DNA from: Metopolophium dirhodum
Taxonomy: Eukaryota > Arthropoda > Insecta > Hemiptera > Aphididae
Direction of reading: 5' to 3'
Assembly (NCBI RefSeq): GCF_019925205.1
Contig: NC_083565.1
Location: 32,454,241-32,518,240, forward strand
DNA length: 64,000 nucleotides
Shown in pieces: positions 1-11,800 of the stretch; position 1 is the stretch's first letter; every line of letters starts with the position of its first letter. Made by a program: the position numbers and the translations under genes. Under the pieces are notes generated by a model. It saw only the letters and a list, made by a program, of their open reading frames with translations. It had not been told where the DNA came from and ran no database searches.

Positions 1-910
1 AATATCTAAATATAACTGACTATCATGTTATCGTTATTATTTAATAAAATAGTTTTGCACATAACCTTAAAAAGCCCCATATCGTCTTTCTCTCTTTACG
101 TTCTCTCTTCCCCAAAAAAGGCACACGGCCCCACATGGAACTGGTACAGGCATGTCCTATCCATTCTTATAATATCTATGCCTGCTACGCGTCGTGCTTA
201 CGTCACATGATTAATTACGAGATATTTTTTATAAACGTAATATAATCGAAAAGTATATTATATTGGGTGATTAAGCACGCGTAACACGTTTTTGTCACAT
301 ACGTTTAAATTAAAGAACATTCAGATTTTTAAAGTATAACAACAGACGCCCCCCCCCCCCCAACGAAAATAAACAGTACATTTTCGATTTTAATCATTTC
401 AATACTAATCTCTAAAATGTACTAAGTCAATACAATATGGTAGGTAGTGAATAATCGAGTTTAAGATACATGTATACGAATTTCAGTTTGACGTTTGCGG
501 TCTCACCACGATTTGTCCCGTTGTTTTCCTTCGAGTGGCAGTATACGGGTCTGTGTTCTCACACCGAAATATGAACGAACTACCTATGCTCGAATTCACG
601 AAAGTAATACAATTTATACATTAAATAAAGTTCACTATATAAACATTCAGTTTCTAAATATTGTTCGGTTTCTAATGGTTTATTTGTTTTTGTGTTAATT
701 TAAAAAAAAAATATATTCTCATCCAATCTTTGGACCTCAGACCCTCAGAGGTGTAGATGGACCACTTGTTAAGAATCACCGGTTTATAACCGGATTATAA
801 AATTATACTCAAGTGATAATACGACAGAATATCATATTCAATCAGCTGTTATTTGAATCGTTTGATTACGCAACTCGTTTGCCGTGTACACCTATAAGTT
901 ATATTAATAA
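1..910. other. Sequence left of nvy exon f, no recognisable gene
   Basis: AT-rich sequence, presumably intron of nvy before the missing MYND exon. It contains a run of about 12 C at 350-361. No conserved cysteine pattern of a MYND finger is visible on the minus strand here. Confidence 0.5.
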
Positions 911-1875
911 AAAGGGTTATTTTTTAAGAATGCTCACTCCCGTTTTCAAACGAGAACCCTTCCATTCTTTACTGCAATTTTTTTAGCAGACGGTTTTCTT
1001 ACAAATTTTTATGCATCCAAACAAAAATTCTAATGAGCAGTTTCTAATAGGTATTGAAATGTCTATTCCATAAGGATGATAATCCTTAAAAACGGTTTTA
1101 TAAAAACTACATTTTGTAATGTTAGACCATATATAGTATTTATCATACTTGAATCGCGAATAATTTAAATTGATAGATATATTCCATCCCGTCCCATATA
1201 AAACAAATTATATGATGAACTGTCCTTCTAATACCCTAATGGCTGCGGGTAATTCCATTACCTTTGATTTTGTTTAGCATGTCTCGCCCTACTTCTTTCT
1301 TTGTTGTTATTTACTCTTTTAATATTCTTGTCTATATTTATAACTTGTAACTATATAATGTATTATTATTACCATGTATACACACAAATATTTGTTAAGG
1401 ACTCATGTCCGTTTATAAAAAATAAATAAATAAATAAATAAATATAGTAATTACTAACTTTTTCAAATCGTCTATACCTCCATAATCTAATTATCTACTT
1501 AACGATAGAAAATTACCAATGTCTATTAGACATAATATTATACTTAGTACACAAAGTCATATAACTCAAAAACTATACTCGCTCGAATTTTGATTTAGTA
1601 CATTGGGTACTTCAAAATTCTCAAAAAATAAATAAATATCTGCTTTATAATTATAAAACTAAAAAAAGGGAAGGGGGAGGGGGTCCTATTTGAAAAACAG
1701 AGGTTTGTACCGTCACAAGATCATCCTCAAGTGGTACAAAAAATCTCAAGAATTCGAAAATAATATTATGGTCTTTGGAAAGACGTCTGTTTAAAATTTT
1801 CAAAAACCAGAATTTTAATATATGCACAATTTAAGCATACAAATATAAGGCGAGTGTGATTAATAAATCACCCTG
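911..1875. mobile_element. DNA transposon of the CAGGGTGAT terminal family
   Basis: The left end AAAGGGTTATTTTTTAAG is similar to the reverse complement of the right end (CAGGGTGATTTATTAA). The right end is followed by TA. Internal text (for example around TATTTATCATACTTG at 1137-1152 and CAAACGAGAACC at 947-958) recurs in the element ending at 12434, in the same order, so the two are copies of one family. No transposase is readable. Confidence 0.55.
1255..1444 (+). mobile_element. Non-LTR retroelement 3' tail (nested)
   Basis: A short 3'-UTR-like segment ends in GTTAAGGACTCATGTCCG and then an (AAAT)n tail at 1419-1443. This insert interrupts the transposon at 911-1875 relative to its relative near 12060-12130. 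The left boundary is approximate; no reverse transcriptase is present. Confidence 0.45.
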
Positions 1876-2066
1876 TATATATACATCGTACCTAAACGAG
1901 AATATTATTTCGTACCCGATATCGCTGATTTTACTAAACATTATTATTATTACCAGCTACCACGAGAATAAAACGAAATAATATTAATAATAACAAAAAG
2001 TTTATTTTGGGGGTTCCACGTGTGCAGTGTACGCGGAGGTTTTCGTTTGCTCGGGCAGTCACACAT

Positions 2067-2093
2067 ATATATATATATATTATATATACTATA
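2067..2093. repeat. (TA)n microsatellite
   Basis: Alternating TA tract interrupted once. The GC-richer stretch to its right (2190-2310) shows no recognisable exon. Confidence 0.8.
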
Positions 2094-2326
2094 TGTCTAT
2101 ATACATTATAATATTACGAGTGTACGTAACTGATATAGACATGTACGCGTGAACGGGTGTGTACAGAGCGACGCACCGAGCTATTCCGTTTTCCGACGTG
2201 ACGGGGTATAATATATTGAAGAGAAAACGGGAAAGCACCCTGTATACGCGCTGAAAGACCACCGAGAGAGGAGAGTCTGCGCGTGCGACTCCGGACCAGA
2301 TGGTAACAACGCGGTAGGATAAATAC

Positions 2327-2327
2327 T

Positions 2328-2352
<25 letters not shown>
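2327..2352. repeat. (AC)n microsatellite
   Basis: About 13 perfect AC units; it produces a Val/Cys repeat in one minus-strand frame, which is not coding. Confidence 0.9.
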
Positions 2353-2358
<6 letters not shown>

Positions 2359-2574
2359 GCTTATATGGTGCACGGGGCATGTGTAAGGTCTGCACAGTAT
2401 TACAATAATATTTTGAAACGGTATATATATCCAATAGAAATTTATTAGGGGGTTGAAGAAGGAGAAGTCTGGTATATTAATATTATACACACCACTTTCT
2501 CGACAGCTTTCCCCGCGGTGACCGCGATAAAAAAAAAAAAAAACGACGCACAACCATAAGCGTAAATAGTGTTC

Positions 2575-2910
2575 GAAATTTGGGGGGGGGGGGGGTGTAG
2601 CTCAGGTCTATACTTGATACTCTTATGATGCTTTAAAATTATAGTAGTGAAATCATTAGTTTTTGAGGGGGCTATAGAAATTCTAGAGGGAAGGGCTATA
2701 CCTCCCCCCCAATTTGTGCCTATGCGCACAACGTCAGTACTGGCTACTATCTCCCATAGTGATCGGTGGCGCAGCCAGGATTATGAAATAGAGGGGGGGG
2801 GGGTTGGTTTAAGTATCGGTCGGCCCAAGTCTTTACAGTTTTTGGTACATATAAATAATACATTTACTGGGCGAAATAATGTCAAAAGGGGAGGGGGCCA
2901 CAGATAGTGA
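2575..2910. repeat. G-run-rich repeat with GGTGGCGCAGCC end
   Basis: Runs of 10 or more G at 2582-2594 and 2792-2801 and a C run at 2703-2710 flank the sequence CGGTGGCGCAGCCAGGA (from 2764). This resembles the CAGTGGCG termini seen at 21236, 22028 and 45068 in the other orientation. It is probably a degenerate short DNA element. Confidence 0.35.
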
Positions 2911-4092
2911 CAATGTGCAAATTCCCGGGAATTTCTCTGAGGAATATATCAGTGAGTTTTTAAATTTTATTCATAATATGTTTCAATGTTCAATTCGAAA
3001 CAAGGTCGTTAATGATACAATAATATTATTGTACACTTAAATTTCATGTCTTAAATTTCAAAATAATTTCTTTGTTACCCTACCCAGTACCCACCTAAAA
3101 TAATTTATACCGCGCCTCTATGCTTAAATCGCATAAACTTCTCGAGAGATTGGCGAATATTCCCTGTTCCCGCGGGAACGTTCCTCGGGGAATATTCCTA
3201 TATAGTTGCACATCGCACGTCACTACTATAGTAATAGTTAAATAGTATCTACCTATGCGATAATAATAGTTAAAATTCGACGAAAGAAGACGGTAACAGA
3301 ATAATGGTAACGAAATTAGCAGCATGTGTGATTGGACCTACTGGCTGCGCTGCTATACGGCGTAACCTCCGTTAGCGGACACCTCCGAATAGCGGACGAC
3401 ACCGTGTTAGTGACCGACCGAGAGTGTCCGGTATACGGAGGGTAACGCGTCCAGAACCGCGGTTAACATATGGGATGTGTGGAAAACAAATAAAAATCCG
3501 AAGAAAACTTGCTCACGTACTTTTTCGTATAACCTAACCTAATGTGTGTTATATACCGCACACGTTTCGTATTGTTCGTTTGTTTTTTTTCTTTTTTCAA
3601 ACAATTGTCAAACACGCGCACACAGGTGCGACGCGTGACATTTTGAGCACGTAGGTACCTTTGTGTAAGGTGTTATACGTACCCAACGCTTTTGTTGTTA
3701 TTGTTATTATAATTATATGTACACAACTGGTGTAAGGTAAATTGCTCGTTTTTTTTTTCTTTCGAGAATGTTTTCATTTGTTACAAATCGTACTTATTGA
3801 GCTCATCGCTCCAGACAAATATTTGTGTTGTTACATGTCCTGTATATTGGCCGAGATAACGCGGTTCGACGAGCATAATATTACAAACCCAAAACAAGAT
3901 CGAAATATCTAAACGAATAACGCGTAAGATGCTCATCATTTAGAAATAGAAAAAACTATACGGAAGTTTTTGAAAATATATTTTCTACTATTTTTTTTTT
4001 TCGTTATCGTTTGTAAATCTTTTTTTTACTATTTTTTCAATGACAACGTTCATCTTTGGTTCCCTATTCTAAAGCAGAATATTTTTCTGGAA
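2911..4092. other. AT-rich sequence, nothing recognised
   Basis: No exon or clear repeat boundary. A patch at 3358-3400 has CCGTTAGCGGACACCTCCG followed by AATAGCGGAC, which resembles a transposon-end subrepeat, but no partner end was found. Confidence 0.4.
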
Positions 4093-4780
4093 CACTTTGG
4101 TGCATGGACGAATAGTATTTTAAGTTAAGACGAGTGGAGTAGGTACCCTGAAAATGTTGCCCCCCCCTCATCGCTATAGGTACTATATATACTTATAACT
4201 GATAAACTGCTTGTCCGAAATTTCGACGAGCATATTATACCCGATATAGCGTGGACGGGTTGAAATTTCGGACCAGCCCTGGAAAATTACTTTTTGCGGG
4301 CCACTAGCATTGTAGTAGGGGGCCTTGCAGGGGACAGTCCGTTTTCCTTCAAAACTACCCTCACCCGTTATATCGCCATAACCGTTTTCCGCCAAAAAAA
4401 ATGTATACATTATTCAAGATAACGCACTTTGGTGCATGTACGAATAGTATTTTGAGTTAAGACGAGTGGAGTAGGTACCGGGTAAGGTACCCTGAAAATG
4501 TTGGTCCTCCCCCCTCATCACTATAGGTACTATATATACTTATAACTGATAAACTGCTTGTCCAAAATTTCGACGAGCATATTATACCCGATATAGCGTG
4601 GATGGATTGAAATTTCGGACCAGCCATGGAAAATTACTTTTTGCGGCCCACTAGCAGTCGTGGATTGTAGTAGGGAGCCTTGCAGGGGACAGTCCGGTTT
4701 CCTTCAAAACTACCCTCACCCGTTATATCGCCATAACCGTTTTCCGCCAAAAAAAATGTATAAATTATTCAAGATATTTT
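4093..4780. repeat. Two-unit tandem duplication, about 332-bp period
   Basis: CACTTTGGTGCATG occurs at 4093 and 4425, and both units continue in parallel through CGACGAGCATATTATACCC to CGCCAAAAAAAATGTATA. The second unit has small insertions (GGGTAAGGTACC near 4480; AGTCGTGG near 4655). Divergence is a few percent, so the duplication is fairly recent. The open frame over unit one is broken in unit two and not considered coding. Confidence 0.85.
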
Positions 4781-5100
4781 TTTTGAGAACCCTTAATATC
4801 AGCCATATTATTATATAAATAATTTAAGACAAATAAGAAATGAAGAATACCTACATTAAAAAAAACACACTCATGGGCATTTTGATAGCTAAAGCTCAGC
4901 CTAGCTTAGTTAGGTTCGGGTTTGTTAAAAATTTTTTTCATATAGTAAACATTCAATGCGCGTGTTCAAATATGTTTGAATTCTTGTTCCCTTTTATGAA
5001 GTTTTAGTTTTCATGATTTAATGTACTATTTGGACGAGAAACTCGCGATGTTTCTAATCATTAATATTAATATTTATACAAAAAATCAGTACTTGATAGC

Positions 5101-5540
5101 TGCAGACTCAGGTAAAACATTAAAAAAAAATTATTTGGAATAAATACTTACTCGAATACTTATGAGAAAATGTATTCGGAATATGTATTCGAATACTTCG
5201 TAAAATTAGTATTCCCAATAAAGAATTTCGTATACTTTTCATTTTTTAAATATTAAGCCAGTGATACCAACTTTTCTTCGGGAAAATTTGAATTTAGCGC
5301 CAACATAATATCATATTATATTGTTTAATGATTCTAAATAATACAATATAATTTAAGTTGTTCATCACTCGAATTGATATACAAATATGAGTATAATATT
5401 TTAAAAATGTCCAGAAAAACGAGGTATATAACATTATTTTGAAGTAAACAGTAATTTTGTACAGCGACAAAAATACCTTTGAAAAGTATTCTATAAATAT
5501 TCGGAATACTTTTGGGAAAAGTATTTAAAAAGTTGGGCAG
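5101..5540. mobile_element. Degenerate hAT-type MITE (AAGTATT-rich)
   Basis: AT-rich sequence full of the GAATACTT/AAGTATTC palindrome, starting near CAGACTCAGGTAAAA and ending near AAAGTTGGGCAG. It resembles the better elements at 10842-11265 and 59091-59527. Target duplication is not readable. Confidence 0.5.
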
Positions 5541-5656
5541 CTAAGACGGGTAATCGACGTGATAATATGTATTATTGTGACAAGCGCGTAACGTAATATT
5601 GTCGTCTCATCCGAACAGACCCGACATTTCGATCCGACAAATCGCACGCGACTTAC

Positions 5657-5838
5657 GTTGTACTGCGAAATCAGCGACGGCGATATCTGCAGACTGGCCG
5701 CGGCCGCTGAGCTCCTGCAGTTACCGCTAATTTTCGTCCTCTCCGCGGCCACCAGTTCGATCATTTTGTTTTCGGCGGCCAACACGAGCTTTTGCAGCTC
5801 TATCATGGCCTGATGTCGTATCTCGTTCATCGAATCCT
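5657..5838 (-). CDS. nvy: nvy exon f: NHR3 helix
   Basis: The exon is 182 nt; acceptor TTGTAG (from 5839) gives the last two bases of a Glu codon, then DSMNEIRHQAMIELQKLVL and ENKMIELVAAERTK. This matches NHR3 of vertebrate MTGs (EEAVNEVKRQAMTELQKAV ... ERKAHDMITTERAKM), a helical region involved in co-repressor contacts. I chose the consensus donor GTAAGT at 5651-5656, in phase 0. After AERTKI the predicted residues (Ser/Ala-rich, ending ISQYN) do not resemble the family, so an earlier donor GTAA at 5721-5724 (exon 5838-5725, phase 1) is a real alternative. The MYND finger exon expected next was not found to the left. Confidence 0.9.
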
Positions 5839-8800
5839 CTACAAAAAAAAAAAATAACAAAACGAAAGAAACCTAAATAGTTAATCATGTTAACACGTAG
5901 GTGATAATCACAAACAATTTATTAATCTATATTATATTATGTCATGAAAACGAACGTTTGTGTCCTTTACAGGAATGCTCCTAAACCGTTCGTCCGCGAT
6001 CGCAATGAAATTTGGTACAGAGATAGATAAGACTTTTGACGAGAATATGGGCTACGTTTTGAAGGGGAAAAAAAGTGAATAAGAGATTCCCCAACCTAAC
6101 CTTACCTAACACGGGGAGGTTCTCAAACAGGGGGATTTGAGATTTATGATGGTCATTTTTGTTTATAAATTGTCGCTATTGGTTTAATTATAATTGATGC
6201 GATAAACGTGTGTATTTTAGTACAGAATGTCTCGAGTTCGGACCACGGTGGACCGGTTCTTAGCACCGTTTTTACATTGTTTTTTTTTCTTATTTTTATT
6301 TTTAGATTCTGCGAGGAAGCTAGTGGTTTTACAATGGTGTTCATTTTTTTTTCATTCTGTATACAAAATTTCTACCAGAAGGAGTACTTCGATTTCAAAA
6401 TATAGTATCTTATAGTTTAGCAAATTGGATCAAGATGGTATTTCAAAAGAGTCATTTTTCGATTTTCTCAATAGTTATTTAATGCTACGGGAAAAACCAC
6501 CGACAAATTACGAAAAACCGATAAAAATGGGATTTTAATTTCTAACGCATTGTTTATCACCATAGAAACGAATAAACGATTATTATAATATTAATTCAAC
6601 TTATTGTCTGTAATAAATAACAACAGTATAAAATATCCAGACTTATAGACCGTCTCCGCTCAGAATCGTTTTTCTTATACAATGATATTATTATATCATT
6701 GAATTCAGGTTTAATACAAACCATTATACATTGACCCACTTGTAACCTACTGTACAGTAGAGCGACATCCACTTACCCGCTTTGTTTTATTTTTCTCCTC
6801 CACCTATCTGTATAGAAACGAACGTTTGGTTTTTTTATTATTCCGGTTTTAGTACGGTTATAGCCTATAGGTTAGGTAAGGATTTCGTATCAATTGATTG
6901 TAGAACTTTGAATAAAACGAAAGGAACCTATAAATAATTAACGATGGGGTAATAATCACAAACCATAGTCATGTGAATAATCTTCATTGTATTATAATAT
7001 GGAAAAAAATGTTTGCCCGCGTGTCTTTTATGCATTCCTAAACCGTTCGTCCGCGATTGCGATGGAATTTGGTACAGAGATAGATTAGACATTTCACGAG
7101 AGGATATAGGGTACATTTTTTCGCGACGAAAGGTAAAATAAGAGATTCTCCAATAAATTCCGCTGTAGAGTTTGTGCGTTTGAACGCGCTAATCCCAGGA
7201 ACTATACTGGTTTATCTTTTTGTCGGATAGTTAGTCCATTCATCGAGGAAGAGGCTATAGGCTATATAACATCACGCCACGACCAATAATTAATAGAAGT
7301 GCTCAAACAGGGATTTTGAGATTTACGATGGAAATATTTGCATATAAAATGGTTGCTATTGGTTATGGGAGAAACAATTTATAGAAATAGTATTTATTTA
7401 TTATTGGTTGCTATTGGTTAGTCGGGCAGATCGGGTACAAGCATGCGCGTCAAATCGAATTTTCGCACATTGCCTACCAGGGTGGCTGAGTTGCACTTAC
7501 TCAGTCTTGTTAAGTATTCGAATACTTGTATTTAAATACTTTTTGACCAATGTATTTTAAATACTTAAAAAATACTTTTTATGTATATTTTTATTCTAGA
7601 ATACTAAATACTTTTTTTTAATTCTCGTGGTCTAATCCAAATTCCAATTACTAATGTTTTGGAATGTATACTATTTAAAATTTTGTTTCTACAATATTAT
7701 TTTAAAATTTTTCCAACTTCTGATAATTTATAAATAAATTAAGGTTTAATTAATTTAAATAATTTAAGGTTTCGCCAAAATACAAGCAGATAACAGAATG
7801 ACCAAACACTGAAACCCCCGTCGGCTCCTCACTCCCATATTATACCATAGCATACAAGAGTACAAGACACTGACCACCACTGGTTGGATTGGTATTTATC
7901 TTGATCCTTTAGATATCTTTCTTCTTATTTAATGGGCGGTACTGTGGTAGTAGTTTATAATTTAAATACAAGTTTTGGTAAAAATGTTATTGAACTTTAT
8001 TTTTATCATGTTTATTTTAATTTGTACAATTTGTATGAAATATTTTTACAATAAGCACAATAGATGGAGGGATACATAAGAGGGTTTGGTTGGCTTGATT
8101 AAAGAAACTATTCAATAATAGTACTTCATGGCGTGGGTAGTATTGGTTGGTCGGCTTGTTATTGAATTGATTTAATTTTTTTTTTTTTTTTATTGGGTAA
8201 CCCGCGGCAACATAGGCCATTGGGTGAGGGGGAGGGCACTGTAGGTTTTTTAAATTGGGTAGGTTGGTACACGTGTGTGTTGTGTTTTGGCAGAATTTCT
8301 AATGGGGCACCCGTAGGTTTCTACCGTGCCCCGGGGGGGGGGATGGCGGCACTTGTTCTCCGGACACCGTGACTTGCCTGAAGAAAAATGCCGCCCGCGG
8401 CCAAGGTATCGAACTCGGGTCGGCTGCGTCGCAGCCGACGCCTTAGTCCCCAATTGATTTAGTTATTGATTATTAATTATTCATTAATTGAACTTAAAAA
8501 AAAAAGTATTTATGTAAGTATTTTGAATACTTTTAAAAGGTATTTGTATTTATATTTAAATACATTTAAAAGAAAGTATTTGAATACGTTTTTTAAATAC
8601 AAATTACACGAAGTATTTAAATACGTGTTATGAATACATTTGAAAAATATTCTTAACAAGACTGCACTTACTGCAGTGAGTTACACCAAAAAAGAGTTGA
8701 ACAATCACAATTTTTTGTCATTTTTTATGGGCCACGAAGTGCGCAGGATCAGCCATATTATATATAAATGAATGTTTGTGTGCAGATCTCTGGGAAGAAG

Positions 8801-11800
8801 ATAGGCTTATTCAAAAAGGGTTAAATTTGGGTTTTTTTATTCGTCGGATTTTAGTACGGATAGGTTAGGTTAGGATTATATATTAAATGCTTATATTAAT
8901 CAACCGTATTATATCAAAATAAACTTGGTATAACTTTGATACTTTAGAGTTAAATCATACACTTACGTACAAACAGCACTGGGTTCAAGATCTACCGCAG
9001 GTAGATTGCCTACCTGATAATATTATACTGCTGCGAATCAGAATTTTTATTTCAGGCAACAGAAAAGTTAAGATAAATTTTGAACACCATACACCGAATG
9101 TTAAACAACGAATTGAACAAAGTTTGAGTCATATAGAGTTGGTACATTTAACGGGCGACGGAGTGCACAGGATCAGCTAGTACTTATTATATAAAGAGGA
9201 GTTGTTAGTTGACGTTGTTGAGGGTAATCTCTGGAATTACTGAACCGATTTCGAAAATTCTTTCACCAATAGAAAGCCACATTATTTGTGAGTGTCATAG
9301 GCTAATTTAAAAAGGGGAATTGATCACTCCCAGTAGGTACTCAAACGGGAATTTCGAGATTTACGATAGAAATTTTTGTTATATAATAGATGGAAACTTT
9401 TTGCAGGTCGGATTAAAGCAATAATTTTCATTTCACTTTAAATAGGGAAGGAGCTACCCAGGGTATAAATCGCTACTACGACCTATCTAAAAGCAAAAAC
9501 ACTTTAGATCAACAAAAAAAATAAAAATTCTAAACATTTATAAATATTTTTACAATACAAATTCTTTAGAATTCCTACATCAATTATTAATAGTTATTAA
9601 TTGTTTTTGATTTTAATTGTTCGAACTTAAGGGGATTCGATACCGTGATTTTCTGTTTTCGTCTAACACACACGCGACATAGGATTTTAGACTAAGTCTT
9701 TGCCAAACATACCAATTGATCTAACGAAGCAATAAGAATTCTAAAAACAGATTTGAATTTGTCCTCATGTCTACAAGAAATCGACTAGGGCGAGTAATTT
9801 ATGAGTTATAATTATTTAATGTTTTGATGAGTGGAGTGGAGTGGTATGGGGTAACCCTGCGAAATTTTTGTCCACTACTCCGATCATCTAAACTTTAAAT
9901 ACTTATAAGTTATAACTCATAAACTACTCACCCTAAATTCGATTTTTATGTTTTGAAATACTTAGACGGTTGCGTTAGGCTTTTGTATTAATTGATCATA
10001 TCAATCCTCCGAAGGTGGAATTAAGTAAAAATGACAAACTTTGTACAATTTTGATACTTTAGAGTTAAATCATACACTTACGTACAAACAGCACTGGGTC
10101 CACGATCTACCGCAGGTAGATTGCCTACCTGATAATATTATACTGCTGCGAATCAGAATTTTTATTCCAGGCAACAGAAAAGTTAAGATAAATTTTGAAC
10201 ACCATACACCGAATGTTAAACAACGAATTGAACAAAGTTTGAGTCATATAGAGCTGGTACATTTAACGGGCGATGGAGTGCACAGGACCAGCTGGTAGGG
10301 AATAAAATATAGAAATATATTTTTGTTTACTATTGGTTACGAAAAATAAAATAGTTATTAAGATTGCGAATATAATTTTAGACCTGTACTTAAGTATTTT
10401 ATATGACTGTGTGGACATTTTTTAATGCAGATTAAGATGGGGGTATAAATCCACGGGAATTCGTCACGGGAAGTTACGAACACGAAATATGGTATGTTTA
10501 CTAAAAACACAAAAATCTTTGGCTATAAAAACATAAAATAAACGTGGAAGACAACAACATAAAAAATAATATTACTTAGGCGTGCAATATTATTATATTT
10601 TTGAATTCCGTGCGGTTACAAATGATTAACGATTAACTTGAGTAACGATGTTTTTAATATATTCTTGAAATGTGCGTAGGTATAAACGAAATCAATTATT
10701 GGCGACAGTTGTTTCTTTTTAATATATATAACCTACAGGGCGATTCGCCTGGCGTGCTTGCCCCCATTTTTCCCCTTTAATATTGATTTCATTCAAAACC
10801 TAATTTTTTTTTGAATTTTTAAATGCGTATAGGTCAGACTGCAGACTTGGGTAAAATACTTTTAAAAAGTATTTGGAATTAATACTCGAATACTTATGAA
10901 AAATATTATTCCGAATAGAGTATTTTAAATACTTAAAAAGTATTCCAAATACATTTAATTTTTGTTTTAAATATTAAACCAGTGACACTTTTGCCAACAT
11001 ATACATTTTAATAATTCTAAATTCAATATAATTTAAGTTGTTGGTACTTGATTTAAAATTTTTAAATGTGTATAATATTGTAAAAATGTCCAGAAAAACA
11101 AGAAAACAATTATTATTGTAAATAATAGATATCTTTTTTATACGAATAAAATACTTGAAAAAAATATTCTAAATATTTATTCAGAATACTGTTTGGAAAA
11201 AGTATTTTAAAAATATTCCGAGTACTGTATTTGGAATGATCTTTTCAAAATACTACCCAAGACTGGGTAAGAGTTGGTGTATTTTTTTAATTTGAAAAAA
11301 AACTGTATTTTTGGTTTTAAACTGTTTTTTTTCCGTTTAAGACAAAATAAATTGTTGGAGCTTTAAACAGTATATTTATAATAACTTAATTTTAGTTTAA
11401 TATGTAAGTTACTTATATTATGCCAATATGCCGTGTACCTACTAGTATATGGTTCACTGTTTATTTATTACTTATTTTATGAATGGAAGTTTTACGTGGA
11501 CATTATGTTACGTATATATTAATTATTAAGTAAAAACATTTTAAATTTGGTAATTTATTCAATAAAATAAAAAAAAACAAAAAAATTAAAACTAAGGATG
11601 GTAATAGATATAATTATTTAATAATTTTACTTTTTTCCTGAAGGATATCTATTATTATTAATAATTAAACAAAAAAAAAAAAAAATGATTCACTTGGATT
11701 TTTCACTGTTTTAAATTCGTGTTATAGACATGTTTACAACATTTGGTTTTAAACATAACAACCCTGGTATAGGTACTCAACGACGATTTTTTCAAATTCT

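Larger units (their letters stand above)
6950..8755 (+). mobile_element. Helitron-like element split by a hAT insertion
   Basis: The 5' block (ATGTTTGCCCGCGTGTC, CCTAAACCGTTCGTCCGCGA, TTTGGTACAGAGATAG) starts near 6990. The 3' terminus GCCACGAAGTGCGCAGGATC ends near 8755. A hAT element with an 8-bp target duplication (7494-8672) sits between. Families with ACGAAGTGCGCAGGATCAGC ends are non-autonomous Helitrons. A further Helitron-like piece lies at 6806-6890. Confidence 0.65.

Noticed and set aside
2089..2553. 154-codon minus frame
   Set aside because: It crosses (AC)n and a poly(A) tract and has no recognisable domain or MYND cysteines.
3095..3325. CRISPR-like or RNA gene signals in the left intron
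   Set aside because: No regular short repeats with spacers and no tRNA cloverleaf elements could be found.
10041..10298. 85-codon frame as a gene
   Set aside because: It lies in the Helitron 3' module, duplicated at 8934-9180.
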